Shown: positions 34,053 to 44,352, counted from the first letter of the stretch. The stretch: DNA of 64,000 nt from Thermococcus sp. (GCF_026991495.1 NZ_JALXBJ010000012.1:1-64000); one strand, 5' to 3'. Numbers and translations: made by a program. Notes: generated by a model not told the origin, from the letters alone.

Positions 34053-34114
34053 GGGGCACTTGAGCCCTCATCTTTTTTGGAGGTTCCCAAGTCCTTTTAT
34101 TGGGGTGAAAAAGG

Positions 34115-35344
34115 TCACTGGAGCCTCTTAATTGCCCAGTTGTACAGGAGCACCACTATCAGGAGCATCACCAGGGAGTTTATTGCAATCCACACGACAT
34201 CCGGAAAGACCTCACTCGGAGGCCTGTGGTAGATCTCCAGGAGCCGGAGATCCTTGACTGCCGTGCCGAGCGGGAAGTAGTCCGCTATCGGCCTCGCCCA
34301 CCTGGGCAGTATGCTTTCTGGAATGACTATGGCAGCTAAGAAGAGCAGGGGCATCGAGAGCAGGTTCACGAGGGCGTTCGTTGCCTTCATGCTCCTTGTT
34401 CCCATCGCTATCGCCAGACCCAGGCTCATCGAGAAGACCGCTGAAAGAGCTATTATGAGCCATCCCGTGGGGCCGGGGAAGACAGTCTCCTTAAACACCG
34501 CCTTGGAGTAGCCTATCCCTATCAGTATGCTCGCCGTTATCACTATGAAGGTCGAGAGCATCTTGCCCACGAGGAAGTCCCAGGCGGTGGCGGGTGAGGC
34601 GGCGATCCTCCTCAGCGTTCCCTTCTCGATCTCCTCGAATAGAAGGTTCGAAACCGTCAGCATCGTTGCGAATAGGAACTGGATGCCTATGAAGCTCGTC
34701 ACGTAGAACTTTATCGGTGATGGCCTCTCCCCCTTGACCGCCTCCTCCCTGAGGCTTATGGGGTCTATCAGCCCCATCATGTACGCCCTTAGCATGGAAG
34801 GCGAGAGGTTTGCGGAGAGGTTCTTTGGCAGATAAGCTTCAACGTATCCGAGAGTGATGTTGAGCTTTCTGTAGGCCATTTCCCTCTCGAACTCCGAGAA
34901 GAAGCCCTTCACGACCCCGCTCGCTATCTGGTACTTCTGGGGGTCGCTCCTGTCGAAGTAAGCGTAAACCTTTCCCTGTAAACCACTGCTCACGTTCTCA
35001 CCGAATCCCTGAGGGAAAAGCAACAGAACGTCAACCCTTCCTGCTTTTACGGCTTTCAGTCCGGCGCTCTCGTCTGGATACCTGGTTATGCGGAAAATCC
35101 TCTGGCCGTCAACGCTCACGTTCTCCATTATGCCGATCAGCGTTGACGCCGTGAAGGGGGCGCTCTCGTTGAAGTAAACTGCCCCAACGTGAACCACCAC
35201 CGGGGGACTCGAACCGCCCCATATGGCCCCGAGCAGGGTCACCCACATGAGCGGGAAGACGAATATCCAGAACACGGCCATTCTGTCCCTTCTCGTCTCC
35301 CTCAAGTCCTTCACGACTATGCCCTTAACGGCCCTCGCCTTCAT
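34115..35344 (-). CDS. ABC-2 type export permease
   Basis: A 409-residue permease with one N-terminal helix (MAVFWIFVFPLMWVTLLGAIWG), a large external domain (about 45-215) and about five C-terminal helices, including the ABC-2 signature region GTLRRIAASPATAWDFLVGK. It forms an exporter with the ATPase encoded immediately upstream (4-nt overlap). The substrate is not evident. Confidence 0.88.
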   Translation of the reverse strand: MKARAVKGIVVKDLRETRRDRMAVFWIFVFPLMWVTLLGAIWGGSSPPVVVHVGAVYFNESAPFTASTLIGIMENVSVDGQRIFRITRYPDESAGLKAVKAGRVDVLLLFPQGFGENVSSGLQGKVYAYFDRSDPQKYQIASGVVKGFFSEFEREMAYRKLNITLGYVEAYLPKNLSANLSPSMLRAYMMGLIDPISLREEAVKGERPSPIKFYVTSFIGIQFLFATMLTVSNLLFEEIEKGTLRRIAASPATAWDFLVGKMLSTFIVITASILIGIGYSKAVFKETVFPGPTGWLIIALSAVFSMSLGLAIAMGTRSMKATNALVNLLSMPLLFLAAIVIPESILPRWARPIADYFPLGTAVKDLRLLEIYHRPPSEVFPDVVWIAINSLVMLLIVVLLYNWAIKRLQ

Positions 35345-36228
35345 TCCAATCCCCTCCCGGTCAGCTTGAGGAACACGTCCTCAAGGCTCGGCTCCTCAAT
35401 CCGAATACTCCTGATCTCGCTCCCGCCCTCCACTAGGGCCTCGACTACTTTAGGCAGTGCCTTTCTTGCATCCTCAACGGAGACCCTGAGAACGTTTTCC
35501 CTCTCTATGGCCCTGAACTCCCTGAGTATTGCCTCAGTTCCCCGAAGAATCCCCTCGACGTGGATAACGCTCTCGTTGCCAGCGAGCCTTTTGAGCTCCT
35601 CGGGGGTTCCGACCGCTATCACCTGCCCCTCGTTCATTATCGCCACCCTGTCGGCCAAAGCTTCCGCCTCCTCCATGTAATGAGTCGCCAGCAGAACAGT
35701 TTTCCCCTCCTCTCTAAACTCCTTTATCAGCTCCCACAGCTCCCTTTTAGAGGGCACGTCAAGGCCTGTTGAAGGCTCGTCGAGAACCAGTACCCTCGGG
35801 TCGTAGAGGAGGGCAACCGCGAGGTTCAACCTCTTTTTGAAGCCACCGCTCAGCTCCTTAGCCTTCTTTTTGGCCGGGAGCTTAAACCTCTCGATGAGCT
35901 CGTCCACCCTCTTTCCAGGGACGTCGTAGAGGTCGGCGTAGAACTCAAGGTTTTCCCTGACTGTCAGGTCGTCGTAGGCCAAACTCTCCTGGGGGGCATA
36001 GCCGATGAGACGGGCGGTCTTCTTTGAGAGGGATTCCCCAAAGACCCTTATCTCGCCTGAGTCGTAGGAGAGTCCCTCGGCGAGGATCCTTATGAGCGTT
36101 GTTTTTCCGGCACCGTTGGGCCCGAGGAGCGCGAACACCTCCCCCTCATCGACGTCGAGGTTTATTCCGTTGAGCGCAATGAAGTTCCCGTAGCTCTTCC
36201 TCAGGCCCCTAACTTCAATGGCCCTCAT
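35341..36228 (-). CDS. ABC exporter ATP-binding protein
   Basis: A 295-residue ABC ATPase of the drug/antibiotic export class: GPNGAGKTTLIR (Walker A), Q-loop in YAPQES, LSGGFKKRLNLA (signature), VLVLDEPSTGLD (Walker B) and ATHYMEEAE (H-loop), with a C-terminal extension usual in this class. ATG 36228 with GGTGA 5 nt upstream is chosen over the track's 36240. Cotranscribed with the permease. Confidence 0.92.
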   Translation of the reverse strand: MRAIEVRGLRKSYGNFIALNGINLDVDEGEVFALLGPNGAGKTTLIRILAEGLSYDSGEIRVFGESLSKKTARLIGYAPQESLAYDDLTVRENLEFYADLYDVPGKRVDELIERFKLPAKKKAKELSGGFKKRLNLAVALLYDPRVLVLDEPSTGLDVPSKRELWELIKEFREEGKTVLLATHYMEEAEALADRVAIMNEGQVIAVGTPEELKRLAGNESVIHVEGILRGTEAILREFRAIERENVLRVSVEDARKALPKVVEALVEGGSEIRSIRIEEPSLEDVFLKLTGRGLE

Positions 36229-36389
36229 CAACTTCACCACTATACACTACGCTCCCAAAGGATATAAAGCCCCGTGAAACTCTGGAATTCAGAGTAAACA
36301 GGATAGAGAAACTTAAGATGGACGACCCCCTGTTGTTATTCTCCCAAAAAGCATAAATATCCCACGGTGAATGATAATCCGGTGATAGA

Positions 36390-36713
36390 ATGGACTTCGA
36401 CCTCTTTATGGAGAGGTACGGCTACACAGTTCTCCTGATAGTTTTGGGAGCCGGGTCTATAGTCGGCATCTTCGCACTCTTGGGCTACAACCTCGTAAAG
36501 ATGGGGCACTTTACGAGGGAGGAGCTGCTGACGTTCCTGCTCATCCTTGTGATCGCCAGCGTAATAGCCGCCTACTTCGGCAGGTTCATGAACACCCTCA
36601 CAACGATAGCGAGCAGGGTGGGCTACCACTACAGGGCCAAGGTCTTTGAGGACAAGAAGAAGCTTGAAAGGGAGCGCGAAAAGCTTAGGGAGGAGGGAGG
36701 GAAGCTCTACTGA
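36390..36713 (+). CDS. Small membrane protein with charged coiled-coil tail
   Basis: A 107-residue protein with two membrane segments (VLLIVLGAGSIVGIFALLGY and LLTFLLILVIASVIAAYFG) and a Lys/Glu-rich helix (FEDKKKLEREREKLREE). No family recognised. Monocistronic, with GGTGATAGA before the ATG. Confidence 0.7.
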   Translation: MDFDLFMERYGYTVLLIVLGAGSIVGIFALLGYNLVKMGHFTREELLTFLLILVIASVIAAYFGRFMNTLTTIASRVGYHYRAKVFEDKKKLEREREKLREEGGKLY

Positions 36714-36822
36714 GGCCTCGGCTAACCCTCTTCTCCTCACCGGTCAGCGTGGCTAACGCTCGTCATCGGCCCCTCCTGGATAGGGGGAACCTTTTAAAAA
36801 TCAACCTCCGAAACGGCGGAGG

Positions 36823-36875
36823 GGATGAAGAGCGTTTACCGGTCTGATGGATGATGAGACTGGCACTGGCGGACC
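36823..36875 (+). ncRNA. C/D-box guide RNA candidate
   Basis: Boxes occur in order with symmetric spacing: C-like ATGAAGA (36825-36831), 12 nt, D' CTGA (36844-36847), 3 nt, C' ATGATGA (36851-36857), 12 nt, D-like CGGA (36870-36873). The 12/12-nt guide spacing is the one usual for Thermococcales sRNAs. A TATA-like CTTTTAAAAA lies about 30 nt upstream. The C and D boxes each differ from consensus at one position. Guides: GCGTTTACCGGT and GACTGGCACTGG; targets were not identified. Confidence 0.65.
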
Positions 36876-36891
36876 CAAAAGGGAAGGGGGA

Positions 36892-38400
36892 TTAGATGTC
36901 GATCCCGCCCCTCTCCTTCAGCTCGCGGTACATGCGCCAGCTGATTACTGGCCTCTTGACCGCTAAGACGTCGTCCACCCTTCTGACGGCGGTGCTGTGG
37001 GGCGCGCCCTTAACCAGCTCCGGATCGCTGTAGGCCTCCTCGCTTATCCTCTTTAACGCATCTACGTAGGCGTCGAGCTCCTCCCTGCTCGCCGACTCGG
37101 TCGGCTCTATCATCAGGGCCTCGTGCACTATCAGCGGGAAGTAAATAGTTGGCGCGTGCATTCCAAGGTCGAGGAGCCTCTTCGCTATATCAAGGGCCTT
37201 GACGCCGGTTTCCTTCTTCATGGGCTCGGCCGAGAAGACGGTCTCGTGCTTCCTCAGCTCCTTACCAGGCAGCTCGTAACCTCTGGTTCCTTTCAGCTTT
37301 CTCGTTATGTAGTTGGCGTTTAGCACCGCCACCTCGCTCGTGTTCCTTAGCCCTTCCCTCCCCAAGATCTTGAGGTAGGTGAGGGCCTTGACGAGGACGG
37401 CGAAGTTGCCGTAGAACTCCTTCACCTTGCCGATGCTCTTTGGCACGTCGTAGTCTAAGTAATAGCGGTCGTTCTCCTCGTCATAGCCCACCAGCGGGAC
37501 TGGGAGGTAGTCCTTGAGGAAGTCCTTGACGCCGACGGGCCCGCTTCCAGGGCCTCCCCCGCCGTGCGGGGTTGAGAAGGTCTTGTGGAGGTTGAGGTGG
37601 ACGACGTCGAAGCCCATGTCCCCCGGCCTCGCCTTCCCGAGGAGGGCGTTTAGGTTTGCGCCGTCGTAGTAGAGCAGGCCTCCAGCTTTGTGGACTATCT
37701 CCGCTATCTCGAGTATCTCGTCCTCGAAGATGCCGAGGGTGTTGGGGTTGGTGAGCATCAGCCCAGCGGTTCTCTCGCTCACGGCGTTCTCAAGGGCCTC
37801 CAAATCAACGGTTCCGTTCTCGTTCGAAGGTATTTCAACGACCCTGAAACCCGCCATCGCCGAGGAAGCAGGATTCGTCCCGTGGGCTGAATCAGGAACG
37901 ATCATCTCCGTCCTCTGAGTGTCGCCGCGGTCGAGGTGGTATGCCCTTATTATGCTCACACCTGTGAACTCACCGTGGGCCCCGGCGGAAGGCTGGAGCG
38001 TGAAGCGGTCCATACCTGTTATCTCCCTCAGCCATCCCTCCAGCTCCCACATTATCTTCAGCGCTCCCTGGACTGTCCTCTCGTCCTGATATGGGTGGAC
38101 GTAGGCCACGCCGGGGTGAGAGGCTATCTCCTCGTTTATCTTGGGGTTGTACTTCATGGTGCATGAACCGAGGGGATAAATCCCGGAGTCAACGCCGTAG
38201 TTCATCTCGCTCAGCCTTGTATAGTGCTTGACTACCTCGGGCTCGCTCAGCTCGGGAAGGTCGAGCCTGCTCTTCCTCCTCAGCTTCTCGGGGATCTCGA
38301 CTTCTACGTCTTCAATCGGCTTCGGAAGTGTATACCCGACCCTTCCCGGGCGGGAGAGCTCGAAGATAAGGGGTTCGTCCCATTTTGCCTGCATGAACAT
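36892..38400 (-). CDS. gcvPB: Glycine dehydrogenase (decarboxylating), subunit 2
   Basis: The 502-residue C-terminal-half subunit of the split P-protein, which decarboxylates glycine and loads the aminomethyl group on lipoyl-GcvH. The PLP lysine is in [31 protein letters not shown] and [13 protein letters not shown] are typical. ATG 38400 behind GGTGGTGGAG is preferred over the track start. It follows gcvPA by 10 bp. GcvT and GcvH are not in the window. Confidence 0.94.
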   Translation of the reverse strand: MFMQAKWDEPLIFELSRPGRVGYTLPKPIEDVEVEIPEKLRRKSRLDLPELSEPEVVKHYTRLSEMNYGVDSGIYPLGSCTMKYNPKINEEIASHPGVAYVHPYQDERTVQGALKIMWELEGWLREITGMDRFTLQPSAGAHGEFTGVSIIRAYHLDRGDTQRTEMIVPDSAHGTNPASSAMAGFRVVEIPSNENGTVDLEALENAVSERTAGLMLTNPNTLGIFEDEILEIAEIVHKAGGLLYYDGANLNALLGKARPGDMGFDVVHLNLHKTFSTPHGGGGPGSGPVGVKDFLKDYLPVPLVGYDEENDRYYLDYDVPKSIGKVKEFYGNFAVLVKALTYLKILGREGLRNTSEVAVLNANYITRKLKGTRGYELPGKELRKHETVFSAEPMKKETGVKALDIAKRLLDLGMHAPTIYFPLIVHEALMIEPTESASREELDAYVDALKRISEEAYSDPELVKGAPHSTAVRRVDDVLAVKRPVISWRMYRELKERGGIDI

Positions 38401-38410
38401 CTCCACCACC

Positions 38411-39772
38411 TCACACCTCTGCCTCGCCTATTATCTCTCCGAGAGCCTTGATAAGGCCGTCAACCCACTCCTTTCTCGTCGTTTCGGTTGCCGCGAAGAG
38501 CGCCGTCTCCCCGAGCTCCGGGAAGTGCCCGCCTATGTAGTAGCCGCCGTGTACTCCCCTCTCAAGGAGTCTCTCGTGGATGACGTCGTATGGGACGTCG
38601 AAGCGAACCGGCACGTCCTTAAAGTAGAGCCCATCAAAGGGAACCTCTGCAACCTCAGAAAGGCGCTTCCTCAGATAGGAGGTGTTCTTGAGTATGACCT
38701 CACCGAGCTCCCTCAGTCCCTTCGGCCCGAGGCTGGCCAGGTGTATAGCAGAAGCGACCGCGACCAAAGCCTCGTTCGAGCAGATGTTCGATGTCGCCTT
38801 TGCCCGCCTGATGTGCTGCTCCCTCGTTTGCAGGGTCATCACGAAGGCCCTCCTTCCGTCGGCGTCTTTCGTCATGCCGATTATCCTGCCGGGCATCTGC
38901 CTTACCAGCTTTCTGTCGTTCCTGACGGCGAAGACCCCGGCCCTGGGCCCGCCGAAGTTCATCGGACTCCCAAGGAAAGAGGCCTCCCCAACCGCTATGT
39001 CTGCTCCGAGCTCTCCCGGTGCCTCAAAAATCCCGAGCATCGTCGGGTCTGCACCGACCACGAAGTAAGCCCCCGCATCGTGCGCTATCTCACCTACCTC
39101 TCTCACGTTCTCCTCGACCAGGCCGAAGAAGTTGCTCATCTCAACGTAGACACCGGCCGCGTCTTCAACCACGTTCTTGAGAGCTTCAAGGTCAAGCCGG
39201 CCCTTCTCGTCCCAAGGAACTTCTACAATCTCAAGGCCCGCTCCTCTTGTATACGTCCTTATGACAGCCTTCCTTTCAGGACTGAGGGCCTTTGGAATAA
39301 CGAAGCGCTTCCTCTTTCCCTTGTGGAGTCTGACCGTCATTAAAGCCGCTTCCGCTATGGCGCTTCCCCAGTCGTACATCGAGGAGTTGACAACCGGCAA
39401 ACCGTAGAGCTCGGCCATCATACTCTGGTATTCGAAGAGGGCCTGGAGCATGCCCTGGCTTATCTCCGGCTGGTAGGGGGTGTAAGCGGTTAGGAACTCG
39501 CTCCTCTCGATGAGGTACTTAACGTGAGCCGGAACGTAGTGGAAGTACGCTCCAGCCCCGAGAAAGCTCGGCATATCAAGGACTGTCTTGTTCCTGCTCA
39601 GGATTTCATTCATCTCGGTGAAGACCTCGTACTCGCTCTTGCCCTCCGGCAGATCGAACTCCTTGACCATTCCCTCAGGGACATCGGAGAACAGGTCATC
39701 GATTGAAGAAAAGCCGATTTCCCGGAGCATCTCCTCCATCTGGGGGAGGTTTGGAAGGTAGTGTTTGCCCAT
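38411..39772 (-). CDS. gcvPA: Glycine dehydrogenase (decarboxylating), subunit 1
   Basis: The 453-residue N-terminal-half subunit: [56 protein letters not shown]-like ([11 protein letters not shown]). It lacks the PLP lysine, as usual for this half, and partners with GcvPB. ATG 39772 has GGTGATGGG upstream. The two genes form an operon. Confidence 0.94.
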   Translation of the reverse strand: MGKHYLPNLPQMEEMLREIGFSSIDDLFSDVPEGMVKEFDLPEGKSEYEVFTEMNEILSRNKTVLDMPSFLGAGAYFHYVPAHVKYLIERSEFLTAYTPYQPEISQGMLQALFEYQSMMAELYGLPVVNSSMYDWGSAIAEAALMTVRLHKGKRKRFVIPKALSPERKAVIRTYTRGAGLEIVEVPWDEKGRLDLEALKNVVEDAAGVYVEMSNFFGLVEENVREVGEIAHDAGAYFVVGADPTMLGIFEAPGELGADIAVGEASFLGSPMNFGGPRAGVFAVRNDRKLVRQMPGRIIGMTKDADGRRAFVMTLQTREQHIRRAKATSNICSNEALVAVASAIHLASLGPKGLRELGEVILKNTSYLRKRLSEVAEVPFDGLYFKDVPVRFDVPYDVIHERLLERGVHGGYYIGGHFPELGETALFAATETTRKEWVDGLIKALGEIIGEAEV

Positions 39773-39915
39773 TACCCATCACCCTCTGAGCTTTAAGATG
39801 CTCATTGAAAGTCAGCCCGGGAGAATATATGCTTTGTGCCCCCGCCTGAAAAATCGCCCCGCGGCATCGAAACTAAAGCGACCCTGGAGAAATCGGGAGC
39901 TCTGCCTCAGGCGGT

Positions 39916-40656
39916 TCAATACATGACCCGCGCCTTGAGCCCCGCTATCTTGAGCACCTCCTCGGCGAGTTTCATAAAGGCCTTGGCGCCCTCTGAGTCG
40001 GGGTCGTATTCAACCACCGGAACGCCCTCAAGCGTGGCCTCCCTGACCTTCGGATCCTCAGGAACCACCACGAGAAGGGGGAGCTCCATCACGTCTTCCG
40101 CGGCATCGGGGGGTATGTCGTTGTCAGTCCTGCCGTAGCGGTTGAGAACAAAGCCGAGGACGGCAAGCCCTGCCTTTTTGAGGACTATACCAACCTTCAT
40201 GGTGTCGGTTATGCAGGATATCTCAGGGTTGGTTATCAGGATCACCTCGTCGCCACTGAGCATCGCGTTCATAGCGTCCATCTGGAGCCCTGCGGGGCAG
40301 TCGATGATAACGAAGTCGTAATCTCCCCTCAGGGGTTTTATCGTGCCCGGGAGCTTCCTCGGGTCAGCCTTCCGGACGTGCTCCCAGTCTATGGCAGCCG
40401 GGATTAGATCAACGTTTTCATAGCTGGTGTGGTAGATGGAGCCCTCAATGTCCGCATCGCCCGCGAGCACGTCGTGTATGGTCGTCTCGGCGTCGTCTAT
40501 GCCCATGACGAGGCTGAGGTTCGCCATAGTCAGGTCGGCGTCCACCGCGAGGACCTTCTTGCCCATCTTCCCGAGGGCTATCGAGAGGTTGGCGGTTGTC
40601 GTTGTCTTCCCGGTTCCACCCTTCCCGGAGGCTATCGAGATGAGCCGGCCCATCAT
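39916..40656 (-). CDS. MinD/ParA-like ATPase 1
   Basis: A 246-residue deviant-Walker-A ATPase: SGKGGTGKTTTTANL, VDADLTMANLSLVMG, DFVIIDCPAGLQMDAMNA and TNPEISCITDTMK. It belongs to archaeal MinD proteins, which position other complexes. Unlike MinD 2 (46.9 kb) its C-terminus (LKIAGLKARVMY) has no clear amphipathic membrane-targeting helix. It is divergent from the intein-carrying PIN-ATPase. Confidence 0.9.
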   Translation of the reverse strand: MMGRLISIASGKGGTGKTTTTANLSIALGKMGKKVLAVDADLTMANLSLVMGIDDAETTIHDVLAGDADIEGSIYHTSYENVDLIPAAIDWEHVRKADPRKLPGTIKPLRGDYDFVIIDCPAGLQMDAMNAMLSGDEVILITNPEISCITDTMKVGIVLKKAGLAVLGFVLNRYGRTDNDIPPDAAEDVMELPLLVVVPEDPKVREATLEGVPVVEYDPDSEGAKAFMKLAEEVLKIAGLKARVMY

Positions 40657-40722
40657 TCCACCCCATCCTATTTTTCCTAAACCTTTATGAACCTTTAGCC
40701 AAGGCTCAACTTGGTGGGAGAG

Positions 40723-43700
40723 ATGAAGGTTTTCGTCCCCGATACGAGCGTGATAGTTGACGGCCGCCTGACGCAGTTCCTCTCAACGATGAACGAGAGG
40801 GTGAAGGTCGTCGTTCCGGAGGCCGTCGTGGCAGAGATAGAACATCAGGCCAACGAGGGGAAGGCAATAGGCCACACAGGCCTTGAGGAATTGAAAAAGC
40901 TCCGCTCCATGGCGGATCGGGGTGACATCCTCTTAGAGTTTTACGGTGAGAGGCCGGAGCTCTGGCAGATAAGGCGGGCAACAGCTGGCGAGATTGACAA
41001 CATGGTGCGCGAGACCGCGAGGGAGCTCAAAGCAACCCTCATCACCGGGGATCAGGTTCAGCGCGATATCGCCGCGGCCAAGGGTATAGGCGTCATATAC
41101 CTGACCGCGAGGAAGGAGATAAGGCACCGCCTTGAGGACTTCTTCGACGAGGAGACGATGAGCGTCCACCTGAAGGCCGGGGTGGTGCCACTCGCCAAGA
41201 AAGGCAGACCGGGAGAGTGGAAGCTCGTCAGAATAGGAAACGAAGCCCTCAGGAGTGAGGAGATCGAGGAGATAGCGGACGACATAGTGGAGAGGGCAAA
41301 GCGGGACCCAGAGAGCTTCATAGAGATGGACGAACCCGGGGCAACCGTCGTTCAGCTCAGGAACTACCGCATAGTCATAGCCCGTCCCCCCTTCGCCGAC
41401 GGGGTGGAGATAACAGCGGTGAGGCCCGTAGTGAAGCTGGGCATAGAGGACTACAAGCTGAGCGAGAAGCTTTTGGAGAGGCTCAAGAGCAAGGCGGAGG
41501 GCATTTTGATCGCTGGCGCGCCAGGTGAGGGCAAGTGCTTACCCCCCGAAACACCAGTACTGCTCGAAGACGGTTCGTTCGTCCAGATCAGGGATGTAAA
41601 GCCGGGTATGAAGGTGGTAACCCTTGCACACGAGAGACTTGAGGCCCAGCCCGTTCTCAGGGTCTACAAAAGGTCTGAAAAGTTCATGGTGAGGATTAGA
41701 ACCTCCACGGGGAGGGAGATATCCCTCAGTCCAAACCACCCAGTCCTGACCATAAAGGGCGGTTTTGTTGTCTGGAGTGACGCAGGGAAGCTCGGAGAGG
41801 GCTCGGTTATAGCAGTGCCCAGGAGAATAGCCGTGAGGAGCAGCCTTCCGGACAAGCTGTGGGTTGGGGAGCTCGTTAGTGAGGGCTTCTTCGCCAAAAC
41901 GATGGACGGAAGAAAGATTCCTTTGAATGAGGCTAAGCCCGAGGAAGTGGAGTCGGTCTTCTACATGGGAAAGAACCACAGGGCTTCGAGGGAGATGCCG
42001 CCTTACATTGAGGCAAACGAGGACTTCTTTGAGTTCTTGGGGCTGATGTGGGCCAAGGGTTCGGGAAGCAACTTCGAGTTCAACAGCTTCGATGAGATGT
42101 TGATAGAGCGCTTTAAGGAACTCGTCTCGAAAACGTTCGGCGTCTCTGAGGGCGAGTTCTACTTTGCGGCACCCGGAAGGCTCAGGGTCAGGAACTCCAA
42201 GACGATAGAAAAACTCCTTAGGGCACTCGGATACCCCGAAAAGAGAAAGGCGCACTCGATAAGGGTTCCGGAAATAGTGATGAGGGCCGACGAGAGAAAT
42301 ATAGCCGCGTTCCTCCGGGGAGTTTTTGAGGGGAACGGTTGCATAGGAAAAGAGGTCGAAATAGCCACTGCCAGTCGGGATTTCGCCCTCGGCCTGCAGT
42401 ACCTCCTCCTCAGGCTCGGGATACCTTCAATCGTCAGGGAAAAGAAGGTAAGGGGAAGGCCCTACTACCGCGTCCTCATCAGGGATTCGGAGTCAATCAG
42501 GAGGTTCTACGAGACCGTAAAACCTAAGTTCAAGGTCGAAGGCTTTAACGAGCGCCTTGAGAGGGCTTCAGGCCTGAACCTCGACGCTATCCCCGCTGGA
42601 GAGCTCGTTAGGGCCCTTGGAATCCTGACCGGCAGGAGAATCGAGGATGCGAACAAGAACAGCTATTCCAGGAGGAGGCTCTCGAAAGTGTACGAAGACT
42701 TCTTAACTCTTTACCGGGGGTACGCATCGTTTGAGGGATCCATAAAGAAGCTTATGGGCTACGCCGGACAGCTATCCCGCTGGAGGGAGCTCGTGAAGTT
42801 CATCAACGAGAGGGTCTCCAACGACTTCTATCGCCGCCACAGTATGGATTCGAGCGCACCTCCAAAGTGGCTCAAAGGGGAGAGAACGCCAATGCCATCG
42901 GCGATAGCCAAGCTGCTCTCCGCCTTTTCATCCGAAACGGGTCTTTTGGCTGAAGAGGCAAGGGTATGGAATGAGCTAACGGCTGAAGTTAGAAAACTCC
43001 TGAGCGTTGCTTTTGCTTTCCTTGGCCAGAACTTCCAAAAGGCTGTTTCCCAGTCAATGGTCAGCTTTTTCCTGAGGGGGGCAGAAATCGACGTCGAGCG
43101 TCTGGCTAAGGTCATTGAGGACGTAGCTGCCGAGTACTACCACAGGGCCGAGCTCATCGAGGAGCACTTAGCTCATCTGAGGGTTATGCTCGACCCTAAC
43201 ATCCTGTGGGACGGGGTTGAGTCCGTAGATGTCATCGAAGGGGGCTTTGAGGTCTACGACATAACAGTGCCCAACCACAACTTCATGGCCGGCTTTGCTC
43301 CAGTCATTGTGCACAACTCCACCTTCGCCCAGGCTTTAGCGGAGTGGTACGCGGGTATGGGCAAGATCGTGAAGACGATGGAGAAGCCGCGCGACCTGCA
43401 GGTGAGCGAGGAGATAACCCAGTACACGGCCTTGAACGGAAAGATGGAGCTGACAGGGGACCTGCTCCTCCTGGTCAGGCCCGACTACACGATATTCGAC
43501 GAGATGAGGAAAACGAACGATTTCAAGATATACTCCGATTTAAGATTGGCCGGGGTTGGCATGATTGGGGTTGTCCACGCAACCAAGCCGATAGACGCGG
43601 TTCAGAGGCTGATCGGGAGGGTCGAGCTTGGCATGATACCCCAGGTCGTCGACACGGTGATATTCATCAAGGGGGGGAAGGTGAGCAAGGTCCTAACCTT

Positions 43701-44313
43701 AGAGTACCTCGTCAAGGTTCCGAGCGGGATGAGGGAGGAGGATCTCGCGAGGCCTGTCATAGAGGTCCGCGATTTTGAAACGGGGGAGCTTGAGTACGAG
43801 ATATACACCTACGGCGAGGAAGTCAGCGTCGTCCCGGTGAGGGCAGCGAAGAAAGCCCCCGCCCTAAAACTCGCCGAGAAGAGGCTCAAGCAGGAGATAA
43901 AGAAGTTCCTGCCGGACGTCCACACGGAGGTCGAGATAGTGAGCCCGCACAAGGCCGTTGTGTACGCCGATGAGTTCGACATCCCAACCATAATAGGGAA
44001 GAGGGGGAAGCGCATCACAGAGCTGGAAAAGAGGATAGGGATAAGCATTGACGTCAAGAGCTTTGAAGAGAGGGAGGCGGGGAAGCCGAAGGAAAAGATC
44101 CCAGTGGAGGTTGAGGAGAAGAAAAAGACCTTAGTACTGCGTGTCCCCGCCGACTACGCGAGGAAGCCCCTGAAGTTCTACGGGGGCGAGCAGTACGTCT
44201 TCACGGCCGCACCGAGCAAGAAGGGGATAGTCAAGGTCAGCAAGAGCACCCCCATAGGCAGGGAGCTCAAGAAGCTCATAGAGGCCGGGATAGAGGTGTG
44301 GGCGAGCACTTAA
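40723..44313 (+). CDS. PIN-ATPase-KH protein with an intein
   Basis: The precursor has 1196 residues; about 602 remain after splicing. The extein starts with a PIN domain (VPDTSVIVDGR, PEAVVAEIEHQA, ITGDQVQRD), continues into a PilT/VirB11-like ATPase whose Walker A GAPGEGK/ST is split by the intein, with DYTIFDEMRKTNDFK as Walker B and GVGMIGVVHATKPIDA after it, and ends with a KH-like RNA-binding domain (TIIGKRGKRITELEKRIG). This PIN-ATPase-KH protein is conserved in archaea, presumably acting on RNA or ribosomes; its role is not established. ATG 40723 with GGTGGGAG is chosen over TTG 40711. Confidence 0.93.
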   Translation: MKVFVPDTSVIVDGRLTQFLSTMNERVKVVVPEAVVAEIEHQANEGKAIGHTGLEELKKLRSMADRGDILLEFYGERPELWQIRRATAGEIDNMVRETARELKATLITGDQVQRDIAAAKGIGVIYLTARKEIRHRLEDFFDEETMSVHLKAGVVPLAKKGRPGEWKLVRIGNEALRSEEIEEIADDIVERAKRDPESFIEMDEPGATVVQLRNYRIVIARPPFADGVEITAVRPVVKLGIEDYKLSEKLLERLKSKAEGILIAGAPGEGKCLPPETPVLLEDGSFVQIRDVKPGMKVVTLAHERLEAQPVLRVYKRSEKFMVRIRTSTGREISLSPNHPVLTIKGGFVVWSDAGKLGEGSVIAVPRRIAVRSSLPDKLWVGELVSEGFFAKTMDGRKIPLNEAKPEEVESVFYMGKNHRASREMPPYIEANEDFFEFLGLMWAKGSGSNFEFNSFDEMLIERFKELVSKTFGVSEGEFYFAAPGRLRVRNSKTIEKLLRALGYPEKRKAHSIRVPEIVMRADERNIAAFLRGVFEGNGCIGKEVEIATASRDFALGLQYLLLRLGIPSIVREKKVRGRPYYRVLIRDSESIRRFYETVKPKFKVEGFNERLERASGLNLDAIPAGELVRALGILTGRRIEDANKNSYSRRRLSKVYEDFLTLYRGYASFEGSIKKLMGYAGQLSRWRELVKFINERVSNDFYRRHSMDSSAPPKWLKGERTPMPSAIAKLLSAFSSETGLLAEEARVWNELTAEVRKLLSVAFAFLGQNFQKAVSQSMVSFFLRGAEIDVERLAKVIEDVAAEYYHRAELIEEHLAHLRVMLDPNILWDGVESVDVIEGGFEVYDITVPNHNFMAGFAPVIVHNSTFAQALAEWYAGMGKIVKTMEKPRDLQVSEEITQYTALNGKMELTGDLLLLVRPDYTIFDEMRKTNDFKIYSDLRLAGVGMIGVVHATKPIDAVQRLIGRVELGMIPQVVDTVIFIKGGKVSKVLTLEYLVKVPSGMREEDLARPVIEVRDFETGELEYEIYTYGEEVSVVPVRAAKKAPALKLAEKRLKQEIKKFLPDVHTEVEIVSPHKAVVYADEFDIPTIIGKRGKRITELEKRIGISIDVKSFEEREAGKPKEKIPVEVEEKKKTLVLRVPADYARKPLKFYGGEQYVFTAAPSKKGIVKVSKSTPIGRELKKLIEAGIEVWAST
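41536..43317 (+). other. Intein (594 aa) in the Walker A motif
   Basis: The intein begins with Cys (CLPPETPVLLEDGS), has block B SLSPNHPVLT, block F VYDITVPNHNF and block G PVIVHN, and is followed by Ser as +1 nucleophile. All splicing residues are therefore present. A LAGLIDADG region is at the right place (FLGLMWAKGSG, FLRGVFEGNG, LLLRLGIPS), but both positions of the catalytic acid carry other residues (Lys and Asn). A further about 250 helical residues follow before block F. It should splice, but the homing endonuclease is probably inactive. Confidence 0.92.
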
Positions 44314-44352
44314 TCTTTTTAAGCTCCCCATCAATTTTAATTGGGTGATAGC

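Noticed and set aside
38228-39343. 371-residue plus-strand ORF
   Set aside because: Antisense shadow of gcvPB and gcvPA.
41539-42255. 238-residue minus-strand ORF
   Set aside because: Antisense to the intein coding sequence.
40711-44313. The long PIN-ATPase as a natural three-domain protein without intein
   Set aside because: The middle 594 residues begin with Cys, end with HN before Ser, carry blocks B, F and G and interrupt the Walker A motif, so an intein is the better explanation.
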